Below, piece after piece: positions 7,514 through 15,675 of a stretch of 64,000 bases of DNA. The notes beneath the pieces are model-generated. The model had not been told where the DNA came from. It ran no database searches and was given only the letters and a program-made list of their open reading frames with translations. Source of the DNA: Streptomyces bluensis (GTDB lineage: Bacteria; Actinomycetota; Actinomycetes; Streptomycetales; Streptomycetaceae); assembly GCF_014650715.1 (NCBI RefSeq), contig NZ_BMVM01000001.1:620001-684000 (forward strand). The letters run 5' to 3'. Position 1 is the first letter of the stretch; each line of letters opens with the position of its first letter. A program made the position numbers and the translations under genes.

Positions 7514-8293
7514 ATGTCGCGCGACGCCCGGTGGAAGGCGCTGCTGGAACTGCTCGTCGAACGGGGCAGGCTGGACGTCGAGGACGCGGCGGCCGAGCTG
7601 GGGGTGTCGGCCGCGACGATCCGCCGCGACTTCGACCAGCTGGCCGAGCAGCAGATGCTGGTGCGCACCCGGGGCGGCGCGGTCGTGCACGGCGTGTCCT
7701 ACGAGCTGCCGCTGCGCTACAAGACCGCCCGCCACGCCTCGGAGAAGCAGCGCATCGCGAAGGCGGTCGCGGGCCTGGTCTCGCCCGGCGAGGCGGTGGG
7801 CCTGACCGGTGGCACGACCACCACGGAGGTCGCGCGCGCCCTGGCCGTGCGCGCCGACCTCGTCTCCGGCTCACCGGCGCTGACCATCGTCACCAACGCC
7901 CTCAACATCGCGAGCGAGCTGGCCGTGCGCCCCCAGTTCAAGATCGTGCTGACGGGTGGCGTCGCCCGCCCGTCCTCGTACGAGCTCATCGGCCCACTCG
8001 CGGACGGGGTGCTCAGCCAGATCACCATGGACGTGGCCGTCCTCGGCGTGGTCGCCTTCGACGTCAGCCACGGCGCCGCGGCCCACGACGAGTCCGAGGC
8101 CGCGATCAACCGTCTGTTGTGCGAACGCGCCGCGCGTGTCGTCGTCGCCGCCGACTCCAGCAAGCTGGGGCAGCGGGCCTTCGCCTGGATCTGCGCCACC
8201 GATGCGGTGGACACGCTGGTCACGGACACGGCGGTGGATGCGGGGACGGTGGGGCGGTTCGAGGAGGCGGGGGTGCGGGTCCTGACCGTCTGA
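7514..8293 (+). CDS. DeoR/GlpR-family sugar-phosphate-responsive repressor
   Basis: A 259-residue DeoR-family regulator. Residues about 5-58 form the winged HTH with the family signature (VEDAAAELGVSAATIRRDFDQL followed by QMLVRTRGGAV); the remainder is the DeoRC sensor, a ribose-5-phosphate-isomerase-like fold, recognisable from VGLTGGTTTTEVARAL, KIVLTGGVARPSSYELIGP and VVVAADSSKLGQRAFAWI. It should be released from DNA by a phosphorylated sugar. ATG 7514 is preferred over GTG 7508 because GGAGG at 7503-7507 is six bases upstream. It is divergent from the SIS-aldolase-AraC operon, which it probably represses through the inverted repeat at 7409-7454. Confidence 0.9.
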   Translation: MSRDARWKALLELLVERGRLDVEDAAAELGVSAATIRRDFDQLAEQQMLVRTRGGAVVHGVSYELPLRYKTARHASEKQRIAKAVAGLVSPGEAVGLTGGTTTTEVARALAVRADLVSGSPALTIVTNALNIASELAVRPQFKIVLTGGVARPSSYELIGPLADGVLSQITMDVAVLGVVAFDVSHGAAAHDESEAAINRLLCERAARVVVAADSSKLGQRAFAWICATDAVDTLVTDTAVDAGTVGRFEEAGVRVLTV

Positions 8294-8333
8294 CCGCGCC
8301 CCGCCGGAAGGGGCGTTGCCGGCGGGACCGGGT

Positions 8334-8363
8334 GGCCGGCCACCATGGAGCCGGTGGCCGGCC
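8334..8363. terminator. Hairpin between convergent DeoR and LPMO genes
   Basis: GGCCGGCCACC (8334-8344) and GGTGGCCGGCC (8353-8363) form a perfect 11-bp stem with an 8-base loop, 41 bp after the DeoR stop and 34 bp after the LPMO stop on the other strand. It has no U-tract, as usual in Streptomyces, and could serve both genes. Confidence 0.7.
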
Positions 8364-8396
8364 GCAGTCGATCCGGCGGATCAACGGTCCGGCAGA

Positions 8397-9077
8397 TCAA
8401 CGGAAGTTGACGTCACTGCACAGGAAGTACGTCTGGTCCATGTGCGACGCCTGCCAGATCGTGTAGACGACATGACGGCCCGTCAGGCCGGATGTGCTCA
8501 CATCGATCGAGTAGTTCTGGCTGGGTGCGTACTTGCCGGTGCGGGCGACCAGTTGGAGATCGCTCCACTTCAGCGGTTGCGTGGTGGGGTCGTACCCCTG
8601 GCGGGAGACGTAGACCAGGAAGTAGTCGGCGCCGTGACTGGCCTGGTCGTACAGCTTCACGGTGAAGTTGCCGCCGATGTCCGTCGTCTTCCACGCGCCC
8701 ACGGTGTCCATGGAGTTGTAACGGCCGCTCTCGGTCCGGCCACCGCTGCACAGCTGACCGTCGGGGACGACCGCCGGGAAGTTTCCGGCGGAGCCGTCGC
8801 GGTAGAGACCGTTCCAGTTCCACATGGCGTTCGGGTTGTCCTGCCACGCCTGCCAGCACATCGGATCCTGCTGAGCCATGTCCGGGTTCTGGAAGTCGTC
8901 GCCCCACCGGAGCCAGCAACCGTAGTTGCGGGACGCGGGGTCGACGACCGACCCGTGGGCGGTGGCGGTGCCGCTCCACGGGATCAGGCAGAGCAGCACC
9001 GCACCGAGCACGCTCAGCAGGAGCCCCGGCCGGGACAGGGTGGATCTGGTCGATCTTTCATGCGCATGACAATCCAT
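8397..9077 (-). CDS. Secreted AA10 lytic polysaccharide monooxygenase (cellulose type)
   Basis: A 226-residue precursor. Residues 1-40 are a signal peptide ending ATA; the mature protein begins with His41 (HGSVVDPASRNYGCW), as required for the copper histidine brace. The second brace residue is His148 (QASHGADYF before LVYVSRQGYDP) and the axial residue is probably Phe218 (TYFLCSD), the Phe variant common in AA10. LPMOs oxidatively cleave crystalline polysaccharide using copper and H2O2/O2. It is a single catalytic domain with no carbohydrate-binding module. A perfect CebR operator 68 bp upstream points to cellulose/cello-oligosaccharide induction, favouring cellulose over chitin. ATG 9077 has AAGGAAGG just upstream. 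Confidence 0.93.
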   Translation of the reverse strand: MDCHAHERSTRSTLSRPGLLLSVLGAVLLCLIPWSGTATAHGSVVDPASRNYGCWLRWGDDFQNPDMAQQDPMCWQAWQDNPNAMWNWNGLYRDGSAGNFPAVVPDGQLCSGGRTESGRYNSMDTVGAWKTTDIGGNFTVKLYDQASHGADYFLVYVSRQGYDPTTQPLKWSDLQLVARTGKYAPSQNYSIDVSTSGLTGRHVVYTIWQASHMDQTYFLCSDVNFR

Positions 9078-9144
9078 TGCGCCTTCCTTCGCATGTGGGG
9101 GATGTGATGCGTTCGGTTGTGGGGGTGTGGGGGCACAGGCCAGA

Positions 9145-9158
9145 TGGGAGCGCTCCCA
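9145..9158. promoter_or_regulatory. CebR operator (perfect 14-bp palindrome)
   Basis: TGGGAGCGCTCCCA is identical to the established CebR box, at which the LacI-family cellobiose/cellotriose sensor represses cellulase and cello-oligosaccharide uptake genes in Streptomyces. It lies 68 bp upstream of the LPMO start codon, in position to block its promoter. No cebR gene is in the window. Confidence 0.93.
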
Positions 9159-9334
9159 CTATGTTCAGAGTCCGCCGCGCGCAACAAGGCCGCAACATTC
9201 GATTGCGCCACTTCCCCGACGCCGGTGGCGCGTTCGATGCGTTCGCGTACTTCTTTCGATGGCCGGGAACGCGGCGTTGACAGCGCGGGCGGCCGGGGGG
9301 ACGGTGGGGGCCCCGTCGTGCCCGGAGGTCGTCC

Positions 9335-10519
9335 ATGGCTCCCTCGTCAGCAGCCGGCACCGATGCCGGGATGGTCGAACGTCTGCGGGGCGTGCGGCCG
9401 CTCATCCGCGAGCACGCCCCGCGCACCGAGCGGGAGAGACGGGTGACACCGGAGGTCGTCGCGGCGCTGACGGAGGCGGGGGTCTACCGGATGAACGTCC
9501 CCCGGCGGTACGGCGGTTACCAGAGCGGGCTGCGCACCCAGGTCGACGCGCTGGCCGAGATATCCGGCGGGTGCGGCTCCGCCGGGTTCATGGCCCTGAT
9601 CCAGGCGGGCTGCGCCTTCATCGCGTCGCTCTTCCCCGACGAGGCACAGGACGAGATCTTCACGAGCCCCGACGTACGGATCAGCGGCACCCTCATCCCG
9701 GACGCGACGGCGGTCCCGGCGGACGGCGGCTTCGTGGTCAACGGCACCTCGCCGTTCGCCACCGGCTCCCCGTACGCCGACTGGCATCTGCTGACCGCCC
9801 GGGTGGAATCGGGCGACGGGCCGCCCGACGTGCTGTGGACGGCCGTCCCCATGGCCGAGTTGGAGCTCCTCGACGACTGGGACGTCTCGGGACTGGCGGG
9901 CAGTGGCAGCAACAGTGTGGTCGCCCGCGACGTGTTCGTGCCCGCACACCGGGTGTTACCCATCGGCCCCTTGCTCGGCGGTGTGTTCCCGTCCAAGGCC
10001 AACGCCGACGACCCGTTCTACCGCATGCCTGTCCTGCTGCTGTTCTGTGCGTGGACGGCGCCGAACGCGCTCGGCCTGGCCCGGACGGCCCTGGCGGAGT
10101 TCACCGAGCGGATCCACCGCCGGGGCATCACGTACACCTTCCACGAGCGGCAGAACGAGGCCGCGGTCACCCATCTGCAGGCGGCCGAAGCGGCCATGAA
10201 GATCTCCTGCGCCGAACTGCTGACCGCCGAGTTCGTGGCCCGGATCGAGGCCGGTGCGGCGAGCGGCGAGCCGTTCAGCGAGGAGCAACGGGCGCGGATC
10301 CGGGCGCAGAGCGGCTATGTGACGCGGCTGTGCAAAGAGGCCGTCGACCTGATCGGCTCGGCGTCGGGCGCGTCCTCGCTGAACCGGAAGGTGCCCATCC
10401 AGAGGGCCGTGCGCGATCTGCACGCCCTGAGCCTGCACTCGTTCGTGAATCCCGCCACCAACCTGGAGCTGTACGGCCGGGTCCTGTCCGGGCTCGACGC
10501 CGGTACGCCCTTCCTGTAG
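9335..10519 (+). CDS. Acyl-CoA-dehydrogenase-fold flavin oxidoreductase/monooxygenase
   Basis: A 394-residue protein of the acyl-CoA dehydrogenase fold: helical N-terminal domain, central beta-domain (SGTLIPDATAVPADGGFVVN, FATGSPYADW), and helical C-terminal domain ending NPATNLELYGRVL. The absence of the catalytic glutamate region of true dehydrogenases and the NPATNxxxYGRxL-type end fit group D flavin monooxygenases (HsaA, HpaB, DszC-like), which take reduced flavin from a separate reductase to hydroxylate small aromatic or heteroatom substrates. No reductase gene is adjacent. Leu208 is encoded by TTA (9956-9958), the codon read by the bldA tRNA. GGAGG precedes ATG 9335. Substrate unknown. 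Confidence 0.75.
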   Translation: MAPSSAAGTDAGMVERLRGVRPLIREHAPRTERERRVTPEVVAALTEAGVYRMNVPRRYGGYQSGLRTQVDALAEISGGCGSAGFMALIQAGCAFIASLFPDEAQDEIFTSPDVRISGTLIPDATAVPADGGFVVNGTSPFATGSPYADWHLLTARVESGDGPPDVLWTAVPMAELELLDDWDVSGLAGSGSNSVVARDVFVPAHRVLPIGPLLGGVFPSKANADDPFYRMPVLLLFCAWTAPNALGLARTALAEFTERIHRRGITYTFHERQNEAAVTHLQAAEAAMKISCAELLTAEFVARIEAGAASGEPFSEEQRARIRAQSGYVTRLCKEAVDLIGSASGASSLNRKVPIQRAVRDLHALSLHSFVNPATNLELYGRVLSGLDAGTPFL

Positions 10520-10535
10520 AGCGGGGTCCGACCGC

Positions 10536-11768
10536 TCATGGGCGGGGCACCGGGCGGTCCTCCCTCAGTTGTGCGAAGAGCTGCCGTGCCCTGGGCATGT
10601 CCCACTTCACCGCTGTGCCCTTGGAGGTGGCGAACGCCGGGTCGGAGACGGGGACGTCGACCTGGCGTCCGTTGCCGCCCGTGACCTTGCGCATCGCCTG
10701 GAACAGCGATGTGATCTCCCGCAGGCCCGTGCCCTTGTCCACGGTGAGGGTGTCGAGGCCCGCGCCGAGGGTCGGGACGACCTTGGCCGGGTTGAGGAGC
10801 GTGCCCGGGGTGGCGGCCTTCTCGGCGAGTGCGGCGAGGAACTTCTGCTGGTTCCGGGTGCGGCCGAGGTCGCCGTCGGCCTCCTGTTTGCGCTGCCGTA
10901 CGAACGCCAGCGCCTGGGCGCCGTCGAGGGTCTGGCAGCCCTGTCGCAGGTCGGCGCCCGAGTTCTTGTCCTTGATGGCCCGGTCCAGGCACAGGTCCAC
11001 TCCGCCGACCGCGTCGACGATGTCGACGAAGCCGGCCAGGCCGATCTCGGTGTAGTGGTCGATGTGCAGGCCGGTGTTGCGCTCGACGGTCCTGATGAGC
11101 AGATCGGGGCCGCCCAGTGCGAACGCCGCGTTCAGTTTGTTCGGCTGGTCGCCGTAGCGCCTGCCGGTCTCCGGGCGCAGGAACGCCGGGATGGTCACCC
11201 AGGAGTCTCGCGGCAGGCTCATCATCGTGGTGCCGCCCGAGCCGGTGTGCACCAGGATCATCGAGTCGGTGCGGCGGCCCTCGGTCGAGCCGGTGCGCAG
11301 TTCCTTCCTGGCCTGCTCGGACAGACCCTCACGGCTGTCCGAGCCCACGATCAGGTAGTTGGTTCCCCGACCGCGCGGCACACGGTCCTCGATCGTGCCC
11401 AGGTCGACGTCCTGGTCGAGTTCGGTGTCGGCCCACACGTACGCGCCCACGGGGGAGACGAGCAGCGCGGCAAGCGTGAGAATCGCCAGGCGCACGGCAC
11501 GGTGGCGCCGGGTGCGGTGCCGCCGGGGGGATCTGCCGCCGCGGTCGGGGCCACCGGCCCCGTGGGGTCCGGCGCGACGCGCGTGGGGACGGCGCACCAC
11601 GTCGGTGCGGCCCGCGGCGGTGGACGACGGCATGCCCGGCAGGGGCGCCGTACGTGCCGGGGGCGGGGACGGTCTCCCGCCCGTCACCCGGCCCGTGGCG
11701 GAGCCCGCGGGCTCGATCGCTCCACCGCCCCGCTCGTCGCCCGGCAGACGGTCGGTCCATTCGCTCAT
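10536..11768 (-). CDS. LytR-CpsA-Psr (LCP) family cell-wall glycopolymer ligase
   Basis: A 410-residue membrane-anchored protein: about 90 residues of Pro/Arg/Gly-rich cytoplasmic leader, one transmembrane helix (AVRLAILTLAALLVSPVGAYV) and an extracellular LCP domain. Family hallmarks are visible: NYLIVGSDSREGL, RTDSMILVH, MMSLPRDSWVTIP, KLNAAFALGG, and R-x-R-x-x-x-x-x-D-x-x-R-x-x-x-Q (VRQRKQEADGDLGRTRNQQ). LCP enzymes transfer undecaprenyl-linked glycopolymers (teichoic acids, arabinogalactan, capsular sugars) to peptidoglycan. It lies 30 bp downstream of the GT2/deacetylase-like gene in the same direction, which suggests a shared wall-polymer task. Confidence 0.9.
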   Translation of the reverse strand: MSEWTDRLPGDERGGGAIEPAGSATGRVTGGRPSPPPARTAPLPGMPSSTAAGRTDVVRRPHARRAGPHGAGGPDRGGRSPRRHRTRRHRAVRLAILTLAALLVSPVGAYVWADTELDQDVDLGTIEDRVPRGRGTNYLIVGSDSREGLSEQARKELRTGSTEGRRTDSMILVHTGSGGTTMMSLPRDSWVTIPAFLRPETGRRYGDQPNKLNAAFALGGPDLLIRTVERNTGLHIDHYTEIGLAGFVDIVDAVGGVDLCLDRAIKDKNSGADLRQGCQTLDGAQALAFVRQRKQEADGDLGRTRNQQKFLAALAEKAATPGTLLNPAKVVPTLGAGLDTLTVDKGTGLREITSLFQAMRKVTGGNGRQVDVPVSDPAFATSKGTAVKWDMPRARQLFAQLREDRPVPRP

Positions 11769-11798
11769 CGGCCTGTGCAGTCCCTCACCACATCGGGA

Positions 11799-13877
11799 TC
11801 ATCTCGTCGGCAGGCTCTTATACGGGGCTCCGCCGCCGATCTGTTCAGCGGCCGTCCCGGAACGCCGCATGCGGTGCCATTTCAGCCGGCTGCCGAGGAA
11901 CAGAGCGACCAGGGACTGGATGACGACCAGGTACATCAGCTGCCGGTAGACGAAGAACTGCAGCGGCATCGACCACAGGGTCCGCAGCCTCTCCCCGTCG
12001 AGCGTCAACGCGTACCGGGCGCTGACCAGTTGGGAGCCCATGAAACCGAGCCAGACCCCGGCCGACAGCCAGGGGTCGAGGAACAGCACGCCGTACAGGG
12101 CGAACACGTCGATGACCGGGGCGAGCAGCGGCAGCGCGACCTGGAAGAGCGCGATGTACGTGAGTCCGCGCCGCCCGAAGCGCCCCGCCACGCCCCGGGC
12201 CAGGACGGCACCGCGGTGCTTCCACATGGCCTGGATCGTGCCGTAGCACCAGCGGTACCGCTGCCGCCACAACTGGCCCAGCGACGTGGGCACTTCGGTC
12301 CAGGCGACGGCGGACTCCTCGTAGAGCACCCGCCAGCCCGCCCGCCACAGCGCCATCGTGAGATCGGTGTCCTCGGCGAGGGTGTCCTCGCTGACGCCGC
12401 CGACACTCTCCAGCGCGTCCCGGCGGAAGGCGCCGATGGCGCCGGGGACCGTGGGCATGCACTCCAGGACCTCGAACATCCGGCGGTCCAAATTGAAGCC
12501 GAAGACGTACTCCAGGTGCTGCCACTTGGCCAGCAGGCCGCGCCGGTTGCCGACCTTGGCGTTGCCGCTGACGGCGCCCACGGCCGGATGCGCCAGCGGC
12601 TGGACGATCCGGCGGACGGCGTCGGGTTCGAAGACGGTGTCGGCGTCGACCATGACGATGATGTCGTACCGCGCGTGGGCCAGCCCGGTGTTGAGGGCGG
12701 CCGCCTTGCCCGCGTTGGCCTGACGGACCACCTCCACGCGCCGGTCCCCGACGCTCTCGGCGATGTCCGCCGTACGGTCCGCCGAACCGTCGTCGATCAC
12801 GATGATCTGCAACTGCCGGTGGGTGGACGCCAGCAGGGACAGCAGCGTGGACTCGATGCCGGCCTCCTCGTTGTACGCCGGCACGAGCACCGTCACCGGT
12901 TCGGTCACCTCCGGCAGCCAGGGGGCGCCCGGGCGTGAGCTCTCCAGGCGGCGGACGTGGGCCCGGGCGAAGAGGCCGAGCAGTGCCAGGCGCAGCAGTC
13001 CGAGGCCGCCCGCGATCGCGAGGGTCCACGTCATGGCGCTCACGAAGGCGCGCCCGAGCTTGGTGACCTGGATCAGGGCGGTGCCCTGCCATCGCTCGCC
13101 CGTCGTCGCGGGCGTGTACGGAACGAGCCTCAGCCCGGCCGACACGGTGGTGAAACGGTCGACGTCCGGGTTCCTGAGGAGGCTTCTCGTCTGCTGGTAG
13201 GCGATCGATGTCTGGCTGAACTGGCGGACCAGGCCCTGTGCCGGCTTGCGGGACGCCCTGTCTGCGGTGACGAGCACATAGCCCCGGCCGGCGGCCTGCC
13301 GTGCCGCTCGCCACTCGCGGCCGCACAGTGTGTCCGGTGTGGTGATCCGCGGCATCCGCAGCAGGTTGGGGTGCAGTCCCGCGGCGCCCGCCAACGCGGC
13401 CCGCGTCAGGTCGAGTTCCGCCGAGAAGCGGGCGGAGGACGCCTCGCCGAGGACGGCACCGGTGTAGGTGTTCGAGCCGATCTCGTGGCCCTCGGCGCGG
13501 ATCCGCCGCACCAGCTCCGGGTGACGCGCCACCTGGGAACCGTAGAGGAAGAACGTGGCCCGCGCGTTGTACTGCCGCAGCAGGTCGAGCAGGCGCGGGG
13601 TCCAGACGGGGTCCGGGCCGCCGTCGAAGGTGAGGGCGACGGTGCGGGCGGGCATCGAGGCGGTCTGGATGCCGCCCGCGTTGATACCGATCACGGGACC
13701 GCCGCGTGCCACGGCGTCCGGTGCGGGCGATGTGCAGGGGGAGCGTGTCGTCGCGGCGTCGACCTCGTGCGTGGTCCAGCCTTCGAAGAGCAGGACCGCG
13801 AACATCACGGGGAGGACGAGGATGAGTATGAGCCAGTGCCCTTTTGGGTCGCGGGACTGTTTGTGGCGGCCCTTCAC
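11799..13877 (-). CDS. Membrane GT2 glycosyltransferase fused to a degenerate NodB-type deacetylase domain
   Basis: A 692-residue fusion: transmembrane helix (about 14-33), NodB-like domain (about 75-270), a second helix, a processive GT2 domain (about 330-560) and three or four C-terminal helices. The GT2 part has LVPAYNEEAGIE, VIDDGSADRTAD, MVDADTVFEPD, the acceptor motif EDTDLTMALW and QRYRW, as in hyaluronan/chitin/N-acetylglucosamine polymerases. The NodB part keeps the fold and Asp85 (TFDGGPDP) but lacks the metal ligands: TFDDG has become TFDGG (Gly86), and the H-x-x-x-H motif reads NTYTG (Asn136, Gly140). Deacetylase activity is therefore improbable. GTG 13877, with a GAGGGGGGA upstream, was chosen because the first helix follows; an upstream reading adds only low-complexity sequence. 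It precedes the LCP gene in one operon. Confidence 0.88.
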   Translation of the reverse strand: MKGRHKQSRDPKGHWLILILVLPVMFAVLLFEGWTTHEVDAATTRSPCTSPAPDAVARGGPVIGINAGGIQTASMPARTVALTFDGGPDPVWTPRLLDLLRQYNARATFFLYGSQVARHPELVRRIRAEGHEIGSNTYTGAVLGEASSARFSAELDLTRAALAGAAGLHPNLLRMPRITTPDTLCGREWRAARQAAGRGYVLVTADRASRKPAQGLVRQFSQTSIAYQQTRSLLRNPDVDRFTTVSAGLRLVPYTPATTGERWQGTALIQVTKLGRAFVSAMTWTLAIAGGLGLLRLALLGLFARAHVRRLESSRPGAPWLPEVTEPVTVLVPAYNEEAGIESTLLSLLASTHRQLQIIVIDDGSADRTADIAESVGDRRVEVVRQANAGKAAALNTGLAHARYDIIVMVDADTVFEPDAVRRIVQPLAHPAVGAVSGNAKVGNRRGLLAKWQHLEYVFGFNLDRRMFEVLECMPTVPGAIGAFRRDALESVGGVSEDTLAEDTDLTMALWRAGWRVLYEESAVAWTEVPTSLGQLWRQRYRWCYGTIQAMWKHRGAVLARGVAGRFGRRGLTYIALFQVALPLLAPVIDVFALYGVLFLDPWLSAGVWLGFMGSQLVSARYALTLDGERLRTLWSMPLQFFVYRQLMYLVVIQSLVALFLGSRLKWHRMRRSGTAAEQIGGGAPYKSLPTR

Positions 13878-14115
13878 GGGATGCCGTCCCCCCTCTCGGC
13901 CGGGGTGCGACGGCAGGTGGCGGGCACGCGGCCGGTCCGGCGCCCTCCCCCGCCCCCAAGGCCGGGCGTGTGCGCTCTTCTCCGCCCGTGGGTGCGCGGT
14001 GGGCGACGGGAAAGCGTCGTCGACTGCCTGTGGGGGCTCGCGTGGTGCATGGGGCGCGAGTGTAGTGACCGGCGCTCGCCCGCAGGGCCCCAACAGCGAG
14101 CCTCACAGCAACGGC

Positions 14116-14136
14116 CCGCGGGCGTGGGGCCCGCGG
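14116..14136. terminator. Short GC hairpin downstream of the copper-locus secreted protein
   Basis: CCGCGGGC (14116-14123) pairs with GCCCGCGG (14129-14136) around a five-base loop, 19 bp past the stop of the leftward gene at 14155. A weak intrinsic-type terminator is plausible. Confidence 0.45.
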
Positions 14137-14154
14137 AGGGCTGCTCGGTGCTCG

Positions 14155-15123
14155 TCAGTGCTCGTGACCGGCCGACGGCTCTGCCGCGCTCGCGTCCGAC
14201 GGCGTGTGCGTTCCGGACGCCCCGGCCCGGACCGTGAACTGGGCCGTGTGGACCTTCCCTTCGTGCTTGAAGTCGAGGAAGAGGCGGTACGTGCCGCTGC
14301 TGGGCGCGGTGGCCGTGAACGAGATGCCGGGTCCGGGCCGGGTCGTGCCGTCGCCGAGCTCGCCGTTCGGGTGGACGTGGAGGTAGGCGAGGTCACCGGA
14401 GCGCAGGGCGACGAGGTGGCCGTACGCGCCGAGGTAGGGCTGGAGGTCGGTGACGGGCCTGCCGTTCCGGGAGACGTTCAGCTTCAGTTCGCCCGCCTTG
14501 CCCGGGCGCAGGGCTCCGTCCAGTTCGACCTCGTAGCCGTGGACCTCGGCGGTGCTGTTCGGGGCGGGCAGGTCCTGTGGATCGTAGGGGCCCGAGGTCG
14601 CCAGGTCCGCGCCGAGGGTGAGGTTCTCGGCCCCCTTCTTCGCCGGGGTGAAGTCGGCGAAGACCCGGTAGCCGCCTGCCCTGGGCAGGTCGACGGGTGT
14701 GCTCCAGGTGCCGTCGGCGGCTCGTGCGGGGTGGAGGTGGCGGTAGGTGACCAGGTCGCGCGAGGCGAGGATCAGGTGGAGTTCCTTGTCGTGTTCGGCC
14801 CGGTAGGAGGTCACCGCGCGGCCGGAGTCGTCCCGGATGACGAAGCGGAGGTCGGTGCGCTGCCCGGCGACGACACGCGGGGTCCGCAGGTCGAGGGTGT
14901 AGCCGCCTTCGGAGATCTGCAGTCCGCCGGGCGGCGTCGCCTCGTGCCCGGAGTGGGCGCCGCCTGCCTCCTGTGCGGGTGATCGGCCACTGTGCCCCTT
15001 GTCGTGGGCGGCAGGCGCGCTGGCCGCGACGACGGGCTCGACGCCGCTACCCACGCCGTAGGCGGTGCCGAACGTCGCGGCCAGTGCGGCGGCGAACGCG
15101 GTGATCTTCAGCCCGGTATGCAT
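14155..15123 (-). CDS. Secreted His-rich protein of the copper regulon
   Basis: A 322-residue exported protein: signal peptide about 1-34 (ITAFAAALAATFGTAYG), then a His-rich linker (AAHDKGHSG, GGAHSGHEA), two repeated beta-sandwich units (about 70-180 and 190-300) each containing HLHP or HVHP-type motifs (YRHLHPARAADG and YLHVHPNGELGDG), and a His-ending tail (GHEH). The repeated Y-x-H-x-H-P motif and the position opposite copZ-copA across two CsoR-type operators indicate extracytoplasmic copper binding. It resembles Streptomyces proteins annotated only as secreted or heavy-metal-binding; no enzymatic motif is seen. Role inferred from location and histidines. Confidence 0.75.
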   Translation of the reverse strand: MHTGLKITAFAAALAATFGTAYGVGSGVEPVVAASAPAAHDKGHSGRSPAQEAGGAHSGHEATPPGGLQISEGGYTLDLRTPRVVAGQRTDLRFVIRDDSGRAVTSYRAEHDKELHLILASRDLVTYRHLHPARAADGTWSTPVDLPRAGGYRVFADFTPAKKGAENLTLGADLATSGPYDPQDLPAPNSTAEVHGYEVELDGALRPGKAGELKLNVSRNGRPVTDLQPYLGAYGHLVALRSGDLAYLHVHPNGELGDGTTRPGPGISFTATAPSSGTYRLFLDFKHEGKVHTAQFTVRAGASGTHTPSDASAAEPSAGHEH

Positions 15124-15182
15124 GAGGTCTCCTTGAGGACGGGCCTCTCCTGCCTGAGTGGGAGGCTTCCCTGCACTTCAAA

Positions 15183-15200
15183 ATACCCCTGGGGGGTACT
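15183..15200. promoter_or_regulatory. CsoR-type copper operator, site 1
   Basis: TACCCCTGGGGGGTA (15184-15198) matches the CsoR operator pattern: TACCCC and GGGGTA arms with a three-base centre. It lies 60 bp upstream of the leftward His-rich gene, which it most likely controls. CsoR is a Cu(I)-released repressor; no csoR gene is in the window. Confidence 0.82.
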
Positions 15201-15230
15201 AAGTCAAGCGCACTCAGCGACTTGCACTTG

Positions 15231-15247
15231 ATACCCCAGAGGGGTAT
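15231..15247. promoter_or_regulatory. CsoR-type copper operator, site 2
   Basis: ATACCCCAGAGGGGTAT is a perfect 7+3+7 inverted repeat of the CsoR type, 72 bp upstream of copZ and 48 bp (centre to centre) from site 1. Each divergent promoter thus appears to have its own site. Confidence 0.87.
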
Positions 15248-15318
15248 ACAGGAACTCGGGGAGCATACCCCTTCCCCGTATTCGGTCCTACCGCGCACAC
15301 AGCCACCTGGAGGAACCC

Positions 15319-15603
15319 ATGTCGTCGTCCTGCTGCTCCGCCGAAGGCACCTGCTCGACCGGCACCGCCGGCACGGCGACGGCCACGGAGGCCGTCACCA
15401 CCGCGTACGCCGTCTCCGGCATGACCTGCGGCCACTGCAAGGCCACGCTCACCAAGGCCATCGGCGAGCTGGACGGCGTCACCGGTGTCGAGGTCGACCT
15501 CGACAGCGGCCTCGTCACCGTCACCAGCACCACCGAGCTGGATGACGCGGCGATCGCCGAGGTCGTCGACGAGGCCGGCTACGAGCTGAGCGGCCGCGCC
15601 TGA
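15319..15603 (+). CDS. copZ: CopZ-like copper chaperone (HMA domain)
   Basis: A 94-residue cytoplasmic protein with a single heavy-metal-associated fold (about 27-91). GMTCGHC (Cys37, Cys40) is the Cu(I)-binding loop; the rest follows the beta-alpha-beta-beta-alpha-beta pattern ending EAGYEL. An N-terminal extension CCSAEGTC adds three cysteines, seen in some actinobacterial CopZ proteins and able to bind further metal. CopZ hands Cu(I) to the CopA ATPase, whose gene follows after 72 bp. GGAGG lies upstream of the ATG. Transcription probably starts near the CsoR-type site at 15231-15247. Confidence 0.93.
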   Translation: MSSSCCSAEGTCSTGTAGTATATEAVTTAYAVSGMTCGHCKATLTKAIGELDGVTGVEVDLDSGLVTVTSTTELDDAAIAEVVDEAGYELSGRA

Positions 15604-15675
15604 CCCGCACGCCCCGCACCGCCGGGACCCGGACATCCCCGGGCTCCGGCAGTCCATCCCGTACGAGGAGCAGCC

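Noticed and set aside
10520..10535. Six-base hairpin GAGCGG/CCGCTC between the flavin enzyme and LCP genes
   Set aside because: Stem too short in 70 percent GC DNA to call a terminator.
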